Source of the DNA: Lachnospiraceae bacterium
GTDB lineage: Bacteria > Bacillota > Clostridia > Lachnospirales > Lachnospiraceae
Direction of reading: 5' to 3'
DNA length: 64,000 nt
Assembly: GCA_024690205.1 (NCBI GenBank)
Contig: JAILCX010000017.1
Coordinates: 36,814 to 100,813 of the forward strand
Shown here: positions 18,202 through 27,616 of the stretch, one piece after another
Layout of the letters: every line of letters begins with the position of its first letter
Numbering within the stretch: position 1 is the first letter of the stretch
Made by a program: the position numbers and the translations under genes
Notes under the pieces: generated by a model
What the model saw: the letters and a program-made list of their open reading frames with translations, nothing else
The model's database searches: none
What the model was told of the DNA's origin: nothing

Positions 18202-18630
18202 CTAAAACGTCAATTCCTCAGGCTTCTGAGCAGCATGAGGATGCTCGGGACCTGCATAAACGAATAACTTCTTATACATCTGGGAACCTAAAGGTCCTTT
18301 GGGAAGCATACCCTTAACAGCTGCTTCAACAACAGTCACGGGCTTCTTTGCCATCATTTCACGGAGAGTTGTCTCTTTAAGACCTCCAACCCATCCTGAG
18401 TGATGACGGTAAAGCTTCTGGTCAAGCTTTCTTCCTGTAACCTTTACCTTGTCGGCATTGACAACGATAACATAATCACCTGTATCGATAGAGGGAGTAA
18501 AGATAGCCTTGTTCTTTCCTCTTAATACCTTGGCGATCTCTGATGCCATACGGCCGAGAGTCTTATCTGTAGCGTCCACTATATACCACTTACGATCTAT
18601 GGTAGAGGGACTAGCCATAAATGTCTTCAT
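18202..18630 (-). CDS. rplM: 50S ribosomal protein L13
   Basis: L13 is an early 50S assembly protein. The 142-residue product is full length, with the signature [20 protein letters not shown] region and the N-terminal [20 protein letters not shown] ribosome site lies 9 bases before the ATG. It is the first gene of rplM-rpsI, behind a consensus promoter at 18771-18800 and a leader of about 130 bases that can fold. Confidence 0.98.
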   Translation of the reverse strand: MKTFMASPSTIDRKWYIVDATDKTLGRMASEIAKVLRGKNKAIFTPSIDTGDYVIVVNADKVKVTGRKLDQKLYRHHSGWVGGLKETTLREMMAKKPVTVVEAAVKGMLPKGPLGSQMYKKLFVYAGPEHPHAAQKPEELTF

Positions 18631-18764
18631 TATTTAATCCTCCAAAAATCAAATCCGCATGTTGAACCGGATGTCCGGGCCGGTCTTCCGTGCATGTACT
18701 TTGATATGCGTTTTATAAGCCCTTAGGGAATGATGGGATAAGCATCAAAGGCCTTTCAACGCGC
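18631..18764 (-). ncRNA. Candidate structured leader of rplM-rpsI
   Basis: The transcribed leader contains nested complementary segments: GTTGAA (18760-18755) with TTCAAC (18666-18661), CTTTGAT (18750-18744) with ATCAAAG (18705-18699), and a GACCGG/CCGGTT stem between them. Near the ribosome site, ATCCG can also pair with CGGAT, competing with that stem. L13 autoregulatory leaders are known in Firmicutes; whether this belongs to that family is an inference. Confidence 0.5.
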
Positions 18765-18770
18765 CAAATC

Positions 18771-18800
18771 ATTATATTATAAGCATTTTAGCCTTGTCAA
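18771..18800 (-). promoter_or_regulatory. Promoter of rplM-rpsI
   Basis: On the minus strand a perfect TTGACA (18800-18795), an 18-base spacer and a perfect TATAAT (18776-18771). The start point should be near 18764. Confidence 0.85.
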
Positions 18801-18824
18801 GCAAAAACCGCATAAATCCGCCGG

Positions 18825-19706
18825 TCATTTTTTCTGAAAATGCTGATAGTCTTTACAGCTATTCCAGTCGCCTCCCCAGACAAATCCGTGCTGCTTAAAA
18901 AGTTTGCAGCAAAGATCGTCTTTGTCTATCTTGTGAGGGAAATCGGCTGTTCTGTCAATGTATATTTCGCTTCCTGCAGGTGAAATATAATCCGTTCCGT
19001 CAGGATTTGCACCGAATACTATGTAAGGATTATAAAAAGGATTTATGTCTATGGCGCGTCCCAGTGCGTGCTTGCTTAAGGATGATGAATTCTCGACCAG
19101 CCTGTAATTAAAGCACGATGTGTTATTATCAAGCATTGATGCCGTGTCATCACCGTTATACTCATCTATGAGCCTTACCTTTTCGATCTGATACTCATTT
19201 TCAAAAAGCTCATAAAAGATATCCGCAAGGTCATCTGCTATAGCCTTGTTGCAGATGAGCTCCCCATCCTGTATGTTTCCGTCAAAATCATAGTATTTGA
19301 TCCTGAGATACCTGAGATCATCGTAGCTTATCGCTATGTTCGAATCATCCTCCGGGTAAGAGATTCCCGTTATCCTTGCTTTGAGCTCATCGGTTATTAT
19401 CGTGTAATAAAAGCTGTCCTTCGTGATATCCTCAGGTGACACTCCGGGTGTAGGTGTAGGCTCGGGTGTAGGCGTGGGCTGCGAAGTGGGTTCCGGAGCA
19501 GGTGTGTTCGTCGAATAAGGAGTGGAAATTGAACCCCTAACCCCGTCCCCGGGGATCAGTTCGGGCGTTGCATATGCAATATCCGGGTTTTTGGCCGCAT
19601 AATCCGCTATGGTTTCCGAGCGTGTCAGCAGTTTTATCGATACGACCGACAGCACTATTATCAGTATAATCCCACCGAGGGGTTTTAAAATCTTTGAAAA
19701 ATCCAT
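18825..19706 (-). CDS. Secreted/membrane-anchored M15 family D-Ala-D-Ala carboxypeptidase-like protein
   Basis: M15 (VanY/DdpX-type) zinc peptidases trim peptidoglycan stem peptides. This 293-residue protein has one N-terminal membrane segment (about residues 8-25), a proline/threonine/glutamate-rich linker with PTPTPEPTPTP, and a C-terminal M15C-type domain: SKHALGRAIDINPFYNP carries the His and Asp zinc ligands and the ending DYQHFQ the last His. The ATG at 19706 is used rather than the TTG at 19727. It lies between rplM and the ecf genes, where Firmicutes usually have truA. Confidence 0.88.
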   Translation of the reverse strand: MDFSKILKPLGGIILIIVLSVVSIKLLTRSETIADYAAKNPDIAYATPELIPGDGVRGSISTPYSTNTPAPEPTSQPTPTPEPTPTPGVSPEDITKDSFYYTIITDELKARITGISYPEDDSNIAISYDDLRYLRIKYYDFDGNIQDGELICNKAIADDLADIFYELFENEYQIEKVRLIDEYNGDDTASMLDNNTSCFNYRLVENSSSLSKHALGRAIDINPFYNPYIVFGANPDGTDYISPAGSEIYIDRTADFPHKIDKDDLCCKLFKQHGFVWGGDWNSCKDYQHFQKK

Positions 19707-19738
19707 GGTCTTTACATGATACGACAATTCATGTTCTA

Positions 19739-19767
19739 TTGCAAACAGCGCTGATATAAACTAAAAT
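19739..19767 (+). promoter_or_regulatory. Promoter of ecfA1-ecfA2-ecfT-truA
   Basis: TTGCAA (19739-19744), a 17-base spacer and TAAAAT (19762-19767). The predicted start (about 19774) is only three bases before the ATG at 19777, and no ribosome site is visible, so the mRNA may be leaderless. Confidence 0.6.
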
Positions 19768-19776
19768 TATTAAGTT

Positions 19777-20622
19777 ATGAGCAGCATAGTAAAAACGGAA
19801 GATCTGACATTTGATTATATAAGAAGAGATGAAGAAGGAAACGTTGAAGGCATTATAACCGCAGTCGACAACGTCTCTTTGGATGTTAAGGAAGGCGAAT
19901 TCATTGCCATCTTGGGACATAACGGCTCCGGAAAATCAACCCTTGCAAAGCACATCAACGCGATCCTTTATCCCACCGAGGGTACGGTTTACGTTGACGG
20001 CAAGGACACCTCTGACATCCGGAATCTGTGGGATGTAAGGCAGTGTGCCGGAATGATATTCCAAAATCCCGATAACCAGATAATCGGACAGATCGTTGAA
20101 GAGGACGTCGGGTTTGGTCCCGAAAACCTCGGTACCCCTACCGAAGAGATATGGCAGAGGGTCGAAGAATCGCTTCGGGCCGTCCATATGTATGAATTAA
20201 GAAAAAAGAGCCCAAACAAGTTATCGGGCGGACAGAAGCAACGCGTCTCAATTGCAGGTGTGCTTGCGATGCATCCCAAATGCATAATCCTTGATGAGCC
20301 GACCGCAATGCTCGATCCCGAGGGCCGAAAAGAGGTCATACGATCCATCCGTGCCCTTAACGATGTTGAAAAGATTACTATCATACTCATAACCCATAAC
20401 ATGGAGGAAACCATCTATGCCGACAGGATCTTCGTTATGGATAAAGGAAAGATCGCAATGGAGGGGACTCCGAAGGAGATCTTTTCAAAGGTAGAACGTC
20501 TACAAAGCTTAAGACTTACCGTACCCCAGGTCACGCTGCTTGCTCATGAACTTAAAAAAGCAGGCCTTCAATTGCCTGACGGAATACTCACGGCGGAGGA
20601 ACTCATATGTCAATTATCCTAG
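19777..20622 (+). CDS. ecfA1: Energy-coupling factor transporter ATPase EcfA1
   Basis: EcfA1 is one of the two ABC ATPases that power vitamin/metal uptake by ECF transporters, working with EcfA2, EcfT and interchangeable S components. The 281-residue protein has Walker [10 protein letters not shown], the Q-loop region MIFQNPDNQ, signature LSGGQKQR, Walker [12 protein letters not shown] and the switch His in LITHNMEE. The start has no clear Shine-Dalgarno site. It overlaps ecfA2 by 16 bases. No S component lies nearby, so this is a shared (group II) module. Confidence 0.97.
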   Translation: MSSIVKTEDLTFDYIRRDEEGNVEGIITAVDNVSLDVKEGEFIAILGHNGSGKSTLAKHINAILYPTEGTVYVDGKDTSDIRNLWDVRQCAGMIFQNPDNQIIGQIVEEDVGFGPENLGTPTEEIWQRVEESLRAVHMYELRKKSPNKLSGGQKQRVSIAGVLAMHPKCIILDEPTAMLDPEGRKEVIRSIRALNDVEKITIILITHNMEETIYADRIFVMDKGKIAMEGTPKEIFSKVERLQSLRLTVPQVTLLAHELKKAGLQLPDGILTAEELICQLS

Positions 20623-21464
20623 ACCACCTCTGCCATACATACGAAGCCGGAACGACATTAAAGTCAGAGGCATTAAAAGATATAAGCCTGAAGATCGATG
20701 ACGGAGAATTCATCGGTCTTATCGGGCATACGGGTTCCGGCAAATCTACTTTAGTCCAGCATCTTAACGGCCTTTTAAAGCCGACTTCCGGAAACATCTA
20801 CTATAACGGAGCGGACATAAACGATTCCGACTATGACATAAAGTCCTTAAGAAAAGAAGTCGGACTTGTTTTCCAATACCCCGAACATCAGCTTTTCGAG
20901 ACCGATGTTTTCAGTGACGTATGCTTCGGTCCCAAAAACATGGGCTTTGATAAAAAAGAAGTTGAACTTACGGCATACAGTGCCCTTGAGACCGTCGGTA
21001 TAGATCACGATCTTTTCTATGTATCGCCTTTTGATCTTTCGGGCGGCCAGAAAAGAAGGGTTGCGATAGCCGGGGTCCTTGCCATGAAACCCAAGGTGCT
21101 CATACTTGATGAGCCCACGGCAGGTCTTGATCCTGCAGGGCGTGACGAGATCCTGGGGCTGGTCAGGAAGCTTCACAAAGAAAACGGCATTACCGTAATA
21201 CTCGTAAGCCACAGCATGGAAGATGTTGCAAATAACGTCGGGCGTATAATCGTAATGGAGCGCGGCGGTATCTTTATGGACGGAACTCCGACCGATATCT
21301 TTGCACGGAGCGACGAGCTTGAAACCATAGGACTTGCAGCACCTGAAGTTACTTATATAATGCGTGCCCTTAAAAAGAAGGGCCTTGATGTAAATACATT
21401 TGCAACAACGATAGATGAGGCCGTACCTTCCATATTATCGGCCCTTAAAGCAAGGAAATGTTAA
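20607..21464 (+). CDS. ecfA2: Energy-coupling factor transporter ATPase EcfA2
   Basis: This is the partner ATPase of EcfA1. The 285-residue protein carries Walker [11 protein letters not shown]-loop VFQYPEHQ, signature LSGGQKRR, Walker [12 protein letters not shown] and switch His in VSHSMEDV. It overlaps both neighbours (16 bases with ecfA1, 7 with ecfT), which shows tight co-translation. Confidence 0.97.
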   Translation: MSIILDHLCHTYEAGTTLKSEALKDISLKIDDGEFIGLIGHTGSGKSTLVQHLNGLLKPTSGNIYYNGADINDSDYDIKSLRKEVGLVFQYPEHQLFETDVFSDVCFGPKNMGFDKKEVELTAYSALETVGIDHDLFYVSPFDLSGGQKRRVAIAGVLAMKPKVLILDEPTAGLDPAGRDEILGLVRKLHKENGITVILVSHSMEDVANNVGRIIVMERGGIFMDGTPTDIFARSDELETIGLAAPEVTYIMRALKKKGLDVNTFATTIDEAVPSILSALKARKC

Positions 21465-22264
21465 GAGATATCACACTCGGACAATACTATAGCACCGATT
21501 CCGTGATCCACCGCCTTGACCCCCGTGTCAAGCTGATGGGTACTTTGTGCTACATCATTTCCCTTTTCTGCGTCAAAAATCCTCTGGGATATGCTCTTTG
21601 TGCACTCTTTTTATGTATTGTCATAGCTTTGAGCAAAGTTCCCGTCAAATTCATGATAAGGGGCTTAAAAGCCATCATCCTGCTCCTTTTGATCGCAGGA
21701 TTCTTTAATCTTTTCTTTACTCCGGGAGATCCCATATGGCAGTGGAAAAAGATATCGATATCAAAACAAGGTATATATATGGCATCGACCATGGTACTTC
21801 GTCTTGCACTTCTTATCATGGGTTCATCGATAATGACGCTGACCACGACTCCCAACTATTTAACCGACGGCCTTGAAAAAGGTCTGGGATTCCTTAAGGT
21901 TATAAAAGTTCCGGTTCACGAGATCGCCATGATGATGTCCATCGCTTTAAGATTCATTCCGATCCTTCTTGAGGAGACGGATAAGATCATGAAAGCCCAG
22001 ATGGCAAGAGGAGCCGATTTTGAATCAAAAAATATCATAAAAAAGGCAAAGGCTTTGGTTCCTTTACTTGTCCCTTTGTTCGTATCGGCCTTCAGAAGGG
22101 CAAATGACCTTGCTCTTGCAATGGAGGCCAGATGTTACCGCGGAGGCGAAGGAAGGACCAAAATGAAGCCTCTAAAGTACAAAAAGTCCGATGCATTTGC
22201 CTACATCATAATATTTGCGTATCTTGCGCTTTGCATCTTCCTCGGAAGGATGCTGTTTTCATGA
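21458..22264 (+). CDS. ecfT: Energy-coupling factor transporter membrane protein EcfT
   Basis: EcfT is the membrane scaffold that links the ATPases to S components. The 268-residue protein has several hydrophobic segments and, in its cytosolic coupling helices, the family ARG motifs (QMARGADF near residue 180 and MEARCYRGG near 220) that dock into the ATPase grooves. Its stop overlaps the truA start by 4 bases (ATGA). Confidence 0.96.
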   Translation: MLRDITLGQYYSTDSVIHRLDPRVKLMGTLCYIISLFCVKNPLGYALCALFLCIVIALSKVPVKFMIRGLKAIILLLLIAGFFNLFFTPGDPIWQWKKISISKQGIYMASTMVLRLALLIMGSSIMTLTTTPNYLTDGLEKGLGFLKVIKVPVHEIAMMMSIALRFIPILLEETDKIMKAQMARGADFESKNIIKKAKALVPLLVPLFVSAFRRANDLALAMEARCYRGGEGRTKMKPLKYKKSDAFAYIIIFAYLALCIFLGRMLFS

Positions 22265-23088
22265 AAAGAGTATTGTTAAAGGTCGCTTACGACGGAAGTG
22301 CATATCACGGCTACCAGTCTCAGGATAACGGTATAACGATAGAGTCGGAGCTTTCAAGGGCCGTATTTGAAGTGACGGGTGAAAAAGTCAATCTGATCGG
22401 AGGCTCAAGGACTGATGCAGGCGTTCATGCCCTTTCAAACATCGTTGTTTTTGATACGGATACACCCGTTCCCGGACAAAAGCTCTCCTATGCGCTAAAC
22501 GCTCATCTGCCTGAAGATATCCGCGTGGTTGATTCGGTTGAAGTAAAACCGGATTTTCACCCGCGTCACATCGATTCCGTAAAGACATATGAGTACAGGA
22601 TCCATAACAGCGAGTTTGATGATCCCATCAAAAGATCTTTTTATCTTCATAGTTATGTAAACCTCGATACGGATCTTATGAAAAAGGCCGCCAAATATAT
22701 TGAAGGTGAACACGATTTTTCATCCTTCTGTTCTGCGGGGGCGCAGGTGGACTCAAAAGTCCGCACGGTGTACTCCGTTGAATTGGAAACCATAGAGCTT
22801 CCTCCCTACAAAATAGATAAAGGACCTATCTTAAAAGAGCTTTCAGAACACGAAACACAGCATCGGGAATATCCGAACCGTGACATCATAATCCGCGTCA
22901 GGGGAAACGGGTTTTTATATAATATGGTCCGCATCATAGCAGGGACTTTGATAGATGTCGGACGCGGTGTGATAGATCCTGATTCCCTGCCTTCCATCAT
23001 AGGATCCAAAGACCGGTCCAAAGCAGGCCCTACTGCTCCGCCCTGCGGCTTGTGTCTTACGGATTATCATTTTGTCGATCCCTCATGA
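22261..23088 (+). CDS. truA: tRNA pseudouridine(38-40) synthase TruA
   Basis: TruA makes pseudouridine at positions 38-40 of tRNA anticodon stems. The 275-residue product has the N-terminal KVAYDGSAYHGYQSQ and the catalytic aspartate in GGSRTDAGVHAL. The ATG at 22261 overlaps the ecfT stop by 4 bases; the open frame upstream is the ecfT shadow. A bidirectional terminator follows. Confidence 0.97.
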   Translation: MKRVLLKVAYDGSAYHGYQSQDNGITIESELSRAVFEVTGEKVNLIGGSRTDAGVHALSNIVVFDTDTPVPGQKLSYALNAHLPEDIRVVDSVEVKPDFHPRHIDSVKTYEYRIHNSEFDDPIKRSFYLHSYVNLDTDLMKKAAKYIEGEHDFSSFCSAGAQVDSKVRTVYSVELETIELPPYKIDKGPILKELSEHETQHREYPNRDIIIRVRGNGFLYNMVRIIAGTLIDVGRGVIDPDSLPSIIGSKDRSKAGPTAPPCGLCLTDYHFVDPS

Positions 23089-23102
23089 TTACTTTTATAC
23101 AA

Positions 23103-23137
23103 ACAAAAAAGAACCGGCATTGCCGGTTCTTTTTTAT
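23103..23137. terminator. Bidirectional intrinsic terminator between truA and rplQ
   Basis: AAAAAAGAACCGGCA pairs with TGCCGGTTCTTTTTT; A and T runs flank both sides. It can end the truA transcript and the S10-spc-alpha transcript. Confidence 0.93.
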
Positions 23138-23155
23138 CATTTAAAGATCTTAGCC

Positions 23156-23692
23156 TTATACGAGCTCGAGAACTACTTCCATAGCTCCGTCACCCTTACG
23201 GGGTCCGATCTTGATGATCCTTGTATATCCGCCCTGACGGTTGGCATACTTTGTTCCGTACTCATCAAAGAGCTTTGCTACAAGATCAACTTCCTTTGTG
23301 TTACGCTTTCTTCCGGCTGCTGCCTTGGGAACTTCGGTAACGGGGTAAAGGACCTTGAGCATCTGACGACGTGCATGAAGTCTTGAAGGAAGGTCTTTCT
23401 TTATCTCCTTCTTAACGGTTGTGTACTTTGTAACCTTCTTGCCGTCTACTACTTCCTTAACGCGCTTTCCGTCCTTGTCCCTTTCAGGAACCTTTGCATC
23501 AACGGTAACTGTTTCGAAGTTGTCCTTTTCCTTAACACCAAGAGCGATAAGTCCGTCAACGATCTTTCTTACTTCCTTAGCTCTTGCTTCTGTTGTAATG
23601 ATCTTTCCGTTGTAGAGAAGTGCTGTAACCTGGTTACGAAGAAGTGCCTTTCTCTGATCGGATGTCTTTCCTAACTTTCTGTACATAGCCAT
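23156..23692 (-). CDS. rplQ: 50S ribosomal protein L17
   Basis: L17 lies near the peptide exit tunnel. The 178-residue product starts MAMYRKLGKTSDQRKALL with an AAAGGAG site; a longer open frame exists upstream but the conserved N-terminus fixes the start. The protein is longer than the roughly 115-130 residues of most bacteria because of a charged insertion in the middle (about residues 65-115, rich in K, D and V), a form I recall from clostridial relatives. It is the last gene of the ribosomal cluster. Confidence 0.97.
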   Translation of the reverse strand: MAMYRKLGKTSDQRKALLRNQVTALLYNGKIITTEARAKEVRKIVDGLIALGVKEKDNFETVTVDAKVPERDKDGKRVKEVVDGKKVTKYTTVKKEIKKDLPSRLHARRQMLKVLYPVTEVPKAAAGRKRNTKEVDLVAKLFDEYGTKYANRQGGYTRIIKIGPRKGDGAMEVVLELV

Positions 23693-23841
23693 ATTTGGCT
23701 CCTTTCCTTGACCGTCGGGGTCAATCTCAATCTTATGGGACTTGAGGCTTCGCTCTTTGGACTTATATGCCTCAGGCCTATGTTCCATTTATGAGAACAT
23801 CGCCATACTCATCGGAATTACAGGCAATGCCGTCAATTTAA

Positions 23842-24798
23842 TTATTCGTCACCGGTATTGAGTGCGAGACCAAGCTCCTTAAGCTTGGCAAGAACTTCCT
23901 CAAGTGACTTGCGTCCGAGGTTACGAACCTTCATCATATCCTCAGGAGTCTTGTTTGTAAGTTCTTCAACGGTATTGATACCGGCTCTCTTCAAGCAGTT
24001 GTATGAACGAACCGAAAGCTCAAGTTCATCAATGCTCATAACGAGTGCCTTCTTGCTCTCGTCTTCTTCCTTTGAAGTCATAACGACTGCTGCAGGTCCC
24101 TTGTCTGAAAGGTTAACGAACAATGAAAGGTGCTCGCTAAGTACCTTAGCTGCAAGTGAAACCGCTTCATCGGGAGAAAGAGTTCCGTTGGTAAATACAT
24201 CAAGTGTGAGCTTGTCAAAGTCTGTTACCTGTCCTACACGGGTATTCTCAACATTGATGTTCACTCTCTCAACGGGTGTGTAGATTGAATCTACTGCGAT
24301 AACACCGATCGGAAGATCGGCTGACTTGTTTCTGTCAGCGCTTACATATCCCCTGCCTCTTGTGATGGTAAGTTCCATGTAAAGCTTTGTCTTCTTTCCT
24401 GAAAGTGTTGCTATCGTAAGATCCGGATTAAGGATCTCTATATCGGAATCGCACTGGATGTCGGATGCCTTAACAACACCCTCTCCTTCGTACTCGATAT
24501 ATGCTGTCTTGGGCTCGTTTGACTCACTGTCATTCTTTATGGCCAGAGACTTGATGTTCATTATGATCTCGGTGATGTCTTCCTTAACTCCTTCGATAGA
24601 ACTGAACTCGTGAAGGACACCTTCGATCTTAACCTGAGATACAGCTGATCCGGGCAAAGAAGAAAGCATGATTCTTCTTAATGAGTTGCCCAGTGTAATA
24701 CCATAACCTCTCTCCAAGGGCTCTACGACAAATCTGCCGAACTTCCTGTCTTCAGAGATTTCTGCAACCTCAATATTTGGTCTTTCAAAATCAAACAT
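23842..24798 (-). CDS. rpoA: DNA-directed RNA polymerase subunit alpha
   Basis: Alpha dimerises to nucleate RNA polymerase assembly, and its C-terminal domain contacts UP elements and activators. At 318 residues it is full length: the N-terminal domain (1 to about 230, with [19 protein letters not shown]) and, after a linker, the C-terminal domain with [16 protein letters not shown] and [12 protein letters not shown]. It follows rpsD by about 30 bases. Confidence 0.99.
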   Translation of the reverse strand: MFDFERPNIEVAEISEDRKFGRFVVEPLERGYGITLGNSLRRIMLSSLPGSAVSQVKIEGVLHEFSSIEGVKEDITEIIMNIKSLAIKNDSESNEPKTAYIEYEGEGVVKASDIQCDSDIEILNPDLTIATLSGKKTKLYMELTITRGRGYVSADRNKSADLPIGVIAVDSIYTPVERVNINVENTRVGQVTDFDKLTLDVFTNGTLSPDEAVSLAAKVLSEHLSLFVNLSDKGPAAVVMTSKEEDESKKALVMSIDELELSVRSYNCLKRAGINTVEELTNKTPEDMMKVRNLGRKSLEEVLAKLKELGLALNTGDE

Positions 24799-24827
24799 TA
24801 ATAAACCCTCCTTATTAACCTATGGTA

Positions 24828-25421
24828 TTATTTAGAATACAACTCGACGATAAGCATCTCGTTCACAGGAACATCGATCATTGCTCTTGAGGGAAGATTC
24901 TTTATCGTACCCTTAAGTGATTCGATATCTGACTCGATCCACTCGGGAACAAGTCTTCCTGCCGTGATCTCAACGATATCCTTGTATCTCTGGAGAGACT
25001 TTGATTTTTCTCTGATCTCTATTTTATCTCCTGCTTTGCAAAGGTATGAAGGAACATTAACGGGCTTTCCGTTAACAAGAACATGCTTGTGTATAACAAC
25101 CTGTCTTGCTTCTCTTCTTGTTCTTGCAAATCCCATTCTGAAAACAACCGAATCAAGACGGCTCTCAAGGAGTACCATCAGGTTTTCACCGGTCATTCCC
25201 TTCATTCTGTCGGCCTTTTCATAGTAATTTCTGAAAGGCTTCTCAAGTACTCCGTAGATGAACTTAGCCTTCTGCTTTTCGCGAAGCTGAAGTCCGTATT
25301 CAGAAACCTTGCGGTTACCGTTACGAAGCTGTCTGTTGGATTTCTTTGAGTATCCGAGGAACTGGGGCTCAAGACCCAGTGCCCTGCACTTCTTTAATAC
25401 AGGAACTCTGTTTACTGCCAT
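24828..25421 (-). CDS. rpsD: 30S ribosomal protein S4
   Basis: S4 is a primary 16S rRNA binder at the 5' domain. The 197-residue protein has the S4 RNA-binding domain (residues about 90-150, [20 protein letters not shown] region, here given as landmarks) and ends in a normal [12 protein letters not shown]. The N-terminal zinc cysteines are absent (only isolated Cys13), so this is the C-minus type. Confidence 0.98.
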   Translation of the reverse strand: MAVNRVPVLKKCRALGLEPQFLGYSKKSNRQLRNGNRKVSEYGLQLREKQKAKFIYGVLEKPFRNYYEKADRMKGMTGENLMVLLESRLDSVVFRMGFARTRREARQVVIHKHVLVNGKPVNVPSYLCKAGDKIEIREKSKSLQRYKDIVEITAGRLVPEWIESDIESLKGTIKNLPSRAMIDVPVNEMLIVELYSK

Positions 25422-25489
25422 TTTATTTTTCTCCTTTACAATGTTGTTTACAGTACAAACGTACCTTCTTCCAACTTAATAACAAATGA

Positions 25490-25891
25490 TTATACGCGAC
25501 GTCTCTTAGGAGGACGGCATCCGTTATGAGGAACCGGTGTCACATCACGGATAGATGTAACTTCAAGTCCTGCTGCCTGAAGAGCTCTGATTGCCGCTTC
25601 ACGTCCTGAACCGGGTCCTTTAACCATAACATCCACAGTCTTAAGGCCATGCACAAGTGCTGCCTTTGTAGCTGTTTCTGCAGCCATCTGAGCTGCATAC
25701 GGAGTAGATTTCTTTGAACCTCTGAATCCAAGACCGCCGGCACTTGCCCATGATAAAGCATTTCCTTCACTGTCTGTTAATGTAACGATAGTGTTGTTGA
25801 AGGAAGCCTGGATATGTGCCTGTCCATGTTCAACGTTTTTCTTGACACGTTTCTTTGTTACCTTCTTGGTAACCTTTTTAGCTGCTGCCAT
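25490..25891 (-). CDS. rpsK: 30S ribosomal protein S11
   Basis: S11 forms part of the 30S platform near the E site. The 133-residue protein contains [16 protein letters not shown] and the C-terminal [13 protein letters not shown], both invariant features. The basic N-terminal extension ([14 protein letters not shown]) is common in this order. Confidence 0.98.
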   Translation of the reverse strand: MAAAKKVTKKVTKKRVKKNVEHGQAHIQASFNNTIVTLTDSEGNALSWASAGGLGFRGSKKSTPYAAQMAAETATKAALVHGLKTVDVMVKGPGSGREAAIRALQAAGLEVTSIRDVTPVPHNGCRPPKRRRV

Positions 25892-25930
25892 AATAAACTA
25901 ACCTACTGTCCTTTCTAAATAAACGATTGA

Positions 25931-26299
25931 TTACTTCTTCTTATTTGCTACTGTACGCTTGGGACCCTTACGTGTTCTAGCGTTGGTCTTAGTCTTCTGA
26001 CCACGAACGGGAAGTCCCTTTCTGTGACGGATACCTCTGTAGCATCCGATTTCCTGCAAGCGCTTGATGTTAAGAGCAACTTCTCTTCTAAGGTCACCTT
26101 CCACCATGTAGTCGGCTTCGATGATCTCAGCGAGCTTCTTAACTTCATCGTCTGTTAATTCTCTGACACGAGTGTCGGGATTAACTTTTGCCTTTTCAAG
26201 GATCTTTGTTGCAGAAGATCTGCCGATCCCGTAAACATATGTCAATCCGATTTCGATTCGCTTGTCTCTGGGTAAGTCAACACCTGCAATACGAGCCAT
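25931..26299 (-). CDS. rpsM: 30S ribosomal protein S13
   Basis: S13 sits in the 30S head and bridges to the 50S subunit and P-site tRNA. The 122-residue product is full length with [18 protein letters not shown] at the N-terminus and [15 protein letters not shown] near the end. A CGGAGGAAAAA ribosome site precedes the ATG, with a palindromic hairpin immediately upstream. Confidence 0.98.
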   Translation of the reverse strand: MARIAGVDLPRDKRIEIGLTYVYGIGRSSATKILEKAKVNPDTRVRELTDDEVKKLAEIIEADYMVEGDLRREVALNIKRLQEIGCYRGIRHRKGLPVRGQKTKTNARTRKGPKRTVANKKK

Positions 26300-26319
26300 T
26301 ACTTTTTCCTCCGTTTTCC

Positions 26320-26375
26320 GGTAATAATATTACCTATACTAGTTGATTGGGACCCTTTAGGTCCAACCGGGACAT
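26320..26375 (-). promoter_or_regulatory. Hairpins between rpmJ and rpsM
   Basis: The gap of about 145 bases (26300-26444) contains a perfect GGTAAT-AAT-ATTACC stem-loop (26320-26334) just upstream of the rpsM ribosome site, and further upstream a TTGGACC / GGTCCCAA stem. This is much longer than other gaps in the cluster. It may be a regulatory or processing region for the rpsM-rplQ part; no convincing promoter is seen. Confidence 0.4.
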
Positions 26376-26444
26376 ATAAAGCTTTTGTTCCGATCTTGCA
26401 CATAAAATGTGAATCAAGAAGTTTTCATCCTTTACAGGTGATTA

Positions 26445-26558
26445 TCATCCTTGTCTCTGCTTATGCTTGGGATTTTCGCAAATTACTCTGATACGTCCTT
26501 TTCTTTTGATGATCTTGCACTTTTCGCAGATCGGTTTTACTGATGATCTAACTTTCAT
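26445..26558 (-). CDS. rpmJ: 50S ribosomal protein L36
   Basis: This 37-residue protein begins [16 protein letters not shown] and ends KHKQRQG, the standard L36 sequence. The zinc ligands Cys11, Cys14, Cys27 and His32 are all present (zinc-binding form). An AAGGAGG site precedes the ATG. It lies between infA and rpsM, as usual in Firmicutes. Confidence 0.97.
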   Translation of the reverse strand: MKVRSSVKPICEKCKIIKRKGRIRVICENPKHKQRQG

Positions 26559-26624
26559 GTTAAACCTCCTTTCAAAAAAAAGACCGCTTAATAATATATC
26601 ACAAAGTTATTGCCTGTGCAACAA

Positions 26625-26843
26625 CTATTTGTCTCTCCAGATTATCCTTCCTTTTGAAAGATCATAAGGTGAAAGTTCAAGCGTCACCTTATCTCCGGGA
26701 AGAATCCTGATGAAATTCTGACGAAGCTTTCCTGAAATATGAGCAAGGACTCTGTGTCCGTTCTCTAATTCCACCTGAAACATGGTGTTGGGAAGCTTCT
26801 CAACTACTGTTCCTTCGATTTCGATCACATCTGCTTTTGACAT
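26625..26843 (-). CDS. infA: Translation initiation factor IF-1
   Basis: IF-1 is a small OB-fold protein that occupies the A site during initiation. The 72-residue product is exactly the usual length, with [19 protein letters not shown] at the N-terminus and [13 protein letters not shown] at the C-terminus. It begins 16 bases after the map stop. Confidence 0.98.
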   Translation of the reverse strand: MSKADVIEIEGTVVEKLPNTMFQVELENGHRVLAHISGKLRQNFIRILPGDKVTLELSPYDLSKGRIIWRDK

Positions 26844-26859
26844 TTAATCCTCCGTACTA

Positions 26860-27612
26860 TCATAACAGTGTAAGTATCTCCGGCTCTCCGTCAGTTATAA
26901 GAACCGTATTTTCATAATGGGCCGAATATGTGCCATCTTCCGAAACGACCGTCCAGTCATCATCAAGGAAACAAACAACATCTGTTCCGAGATTGATCAT
27001 CGGCTCTATGGCAAGCGTCATACCTGCTTTTAACTTCGGTCCTCTCCTCCATTGTCTGAAGTTGGGTATCTGCGGATCCTCATGCATCGAGGTTCCTATC
27101 CCATGTCCGACGAGGGCTCTTACTATTCCGTATCCGTATTGTGATACGTAAGCATCTATCGCATTTGATATGTCGAACAGATGGCATCCTGCCTTCGCGA
27201 ACTTTATCCCTTCAAAAAAACTCTGTTTTGTTACATCTATGAGTTTTTGATGTTCGGGTGAGATCTGCCCTACCGCATATGTCCTTGCGGCGTCCGAGTG
27301 ATAACCTTTGTAGATGAGCCCGGCATCAATGGAGATTATGTCTCCGTCCTTTAATATCCTGTCGGCTCTCGGTATCCCGTGTACGACTTCATCGTTTACC
27401 GATGTACATATTGAAGCGGGATATCCGTTGTAGTTAAGGAAGTTTGATACACATCCGTACGAAGCTATTATCTCGGCTGCATGATCATTCAATTCCTTCG
27501 TGCTGACTCCGGGTTTTATATCCTTTTTGAGTTCTTCATGCATCATGGCAAGCAGTCTGCACGATTCCCTCATAAGATCTATCTCTCTTTCGGATTTAAT
27601 GCTTATTGCCAT
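26860..27612 (-). CDS. map: Methionine aminopeptidase, type I
   Basis: Map removes the initiator methionine from nascent proteins. The 250-residue protein shows the five metal ligands: Asp in SIDAGLIYKG, Asp in SDAART, His in GHGIGTSMHE, Glu in LAIEPMIN and Glu in HYENTVL. The start lies 4 bases after the adk stop. Confidence 0.98.
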   Translation of the reverse strand: MAISIKSEREIDLMRESCRLLAMMHEELKKDIKPGVSTKELNDHAAEIIASYGCVSNFLNYNGYPASICTSVNDEVVHGIPRADRILKDGDIISIDAGLIYKGYHSDAARTYAVGQISPEHQKLIDVTKQSFFEGIKFAKAGCHLFDISNAIDAYVSQYGYGIVRALVGHGIGTSMHEDPQIPNFRQWRRGPKLKAGMTLAIEPMINLGTDVVCFLDDDWTVVSEDGTYSAHYENTVLITDGEPEILTLL

Positions 27613-27616
27613 CCGT

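Noticed and set aside
19457..19505. Short repeats rich in GGTGTAGGC as a CRISPR-like or tandem repeat element
   Set aside because: These encode the PTPTPEPT linker of the M15 peptidase and have no spacer structure.
23693..23788. N-terminal extension of L17 from the longer open frame
   Set aside because: The conserved L17 start MAMYRKLGK has a strong AAAGGAG site, and the upstream residues match nothing in the family.
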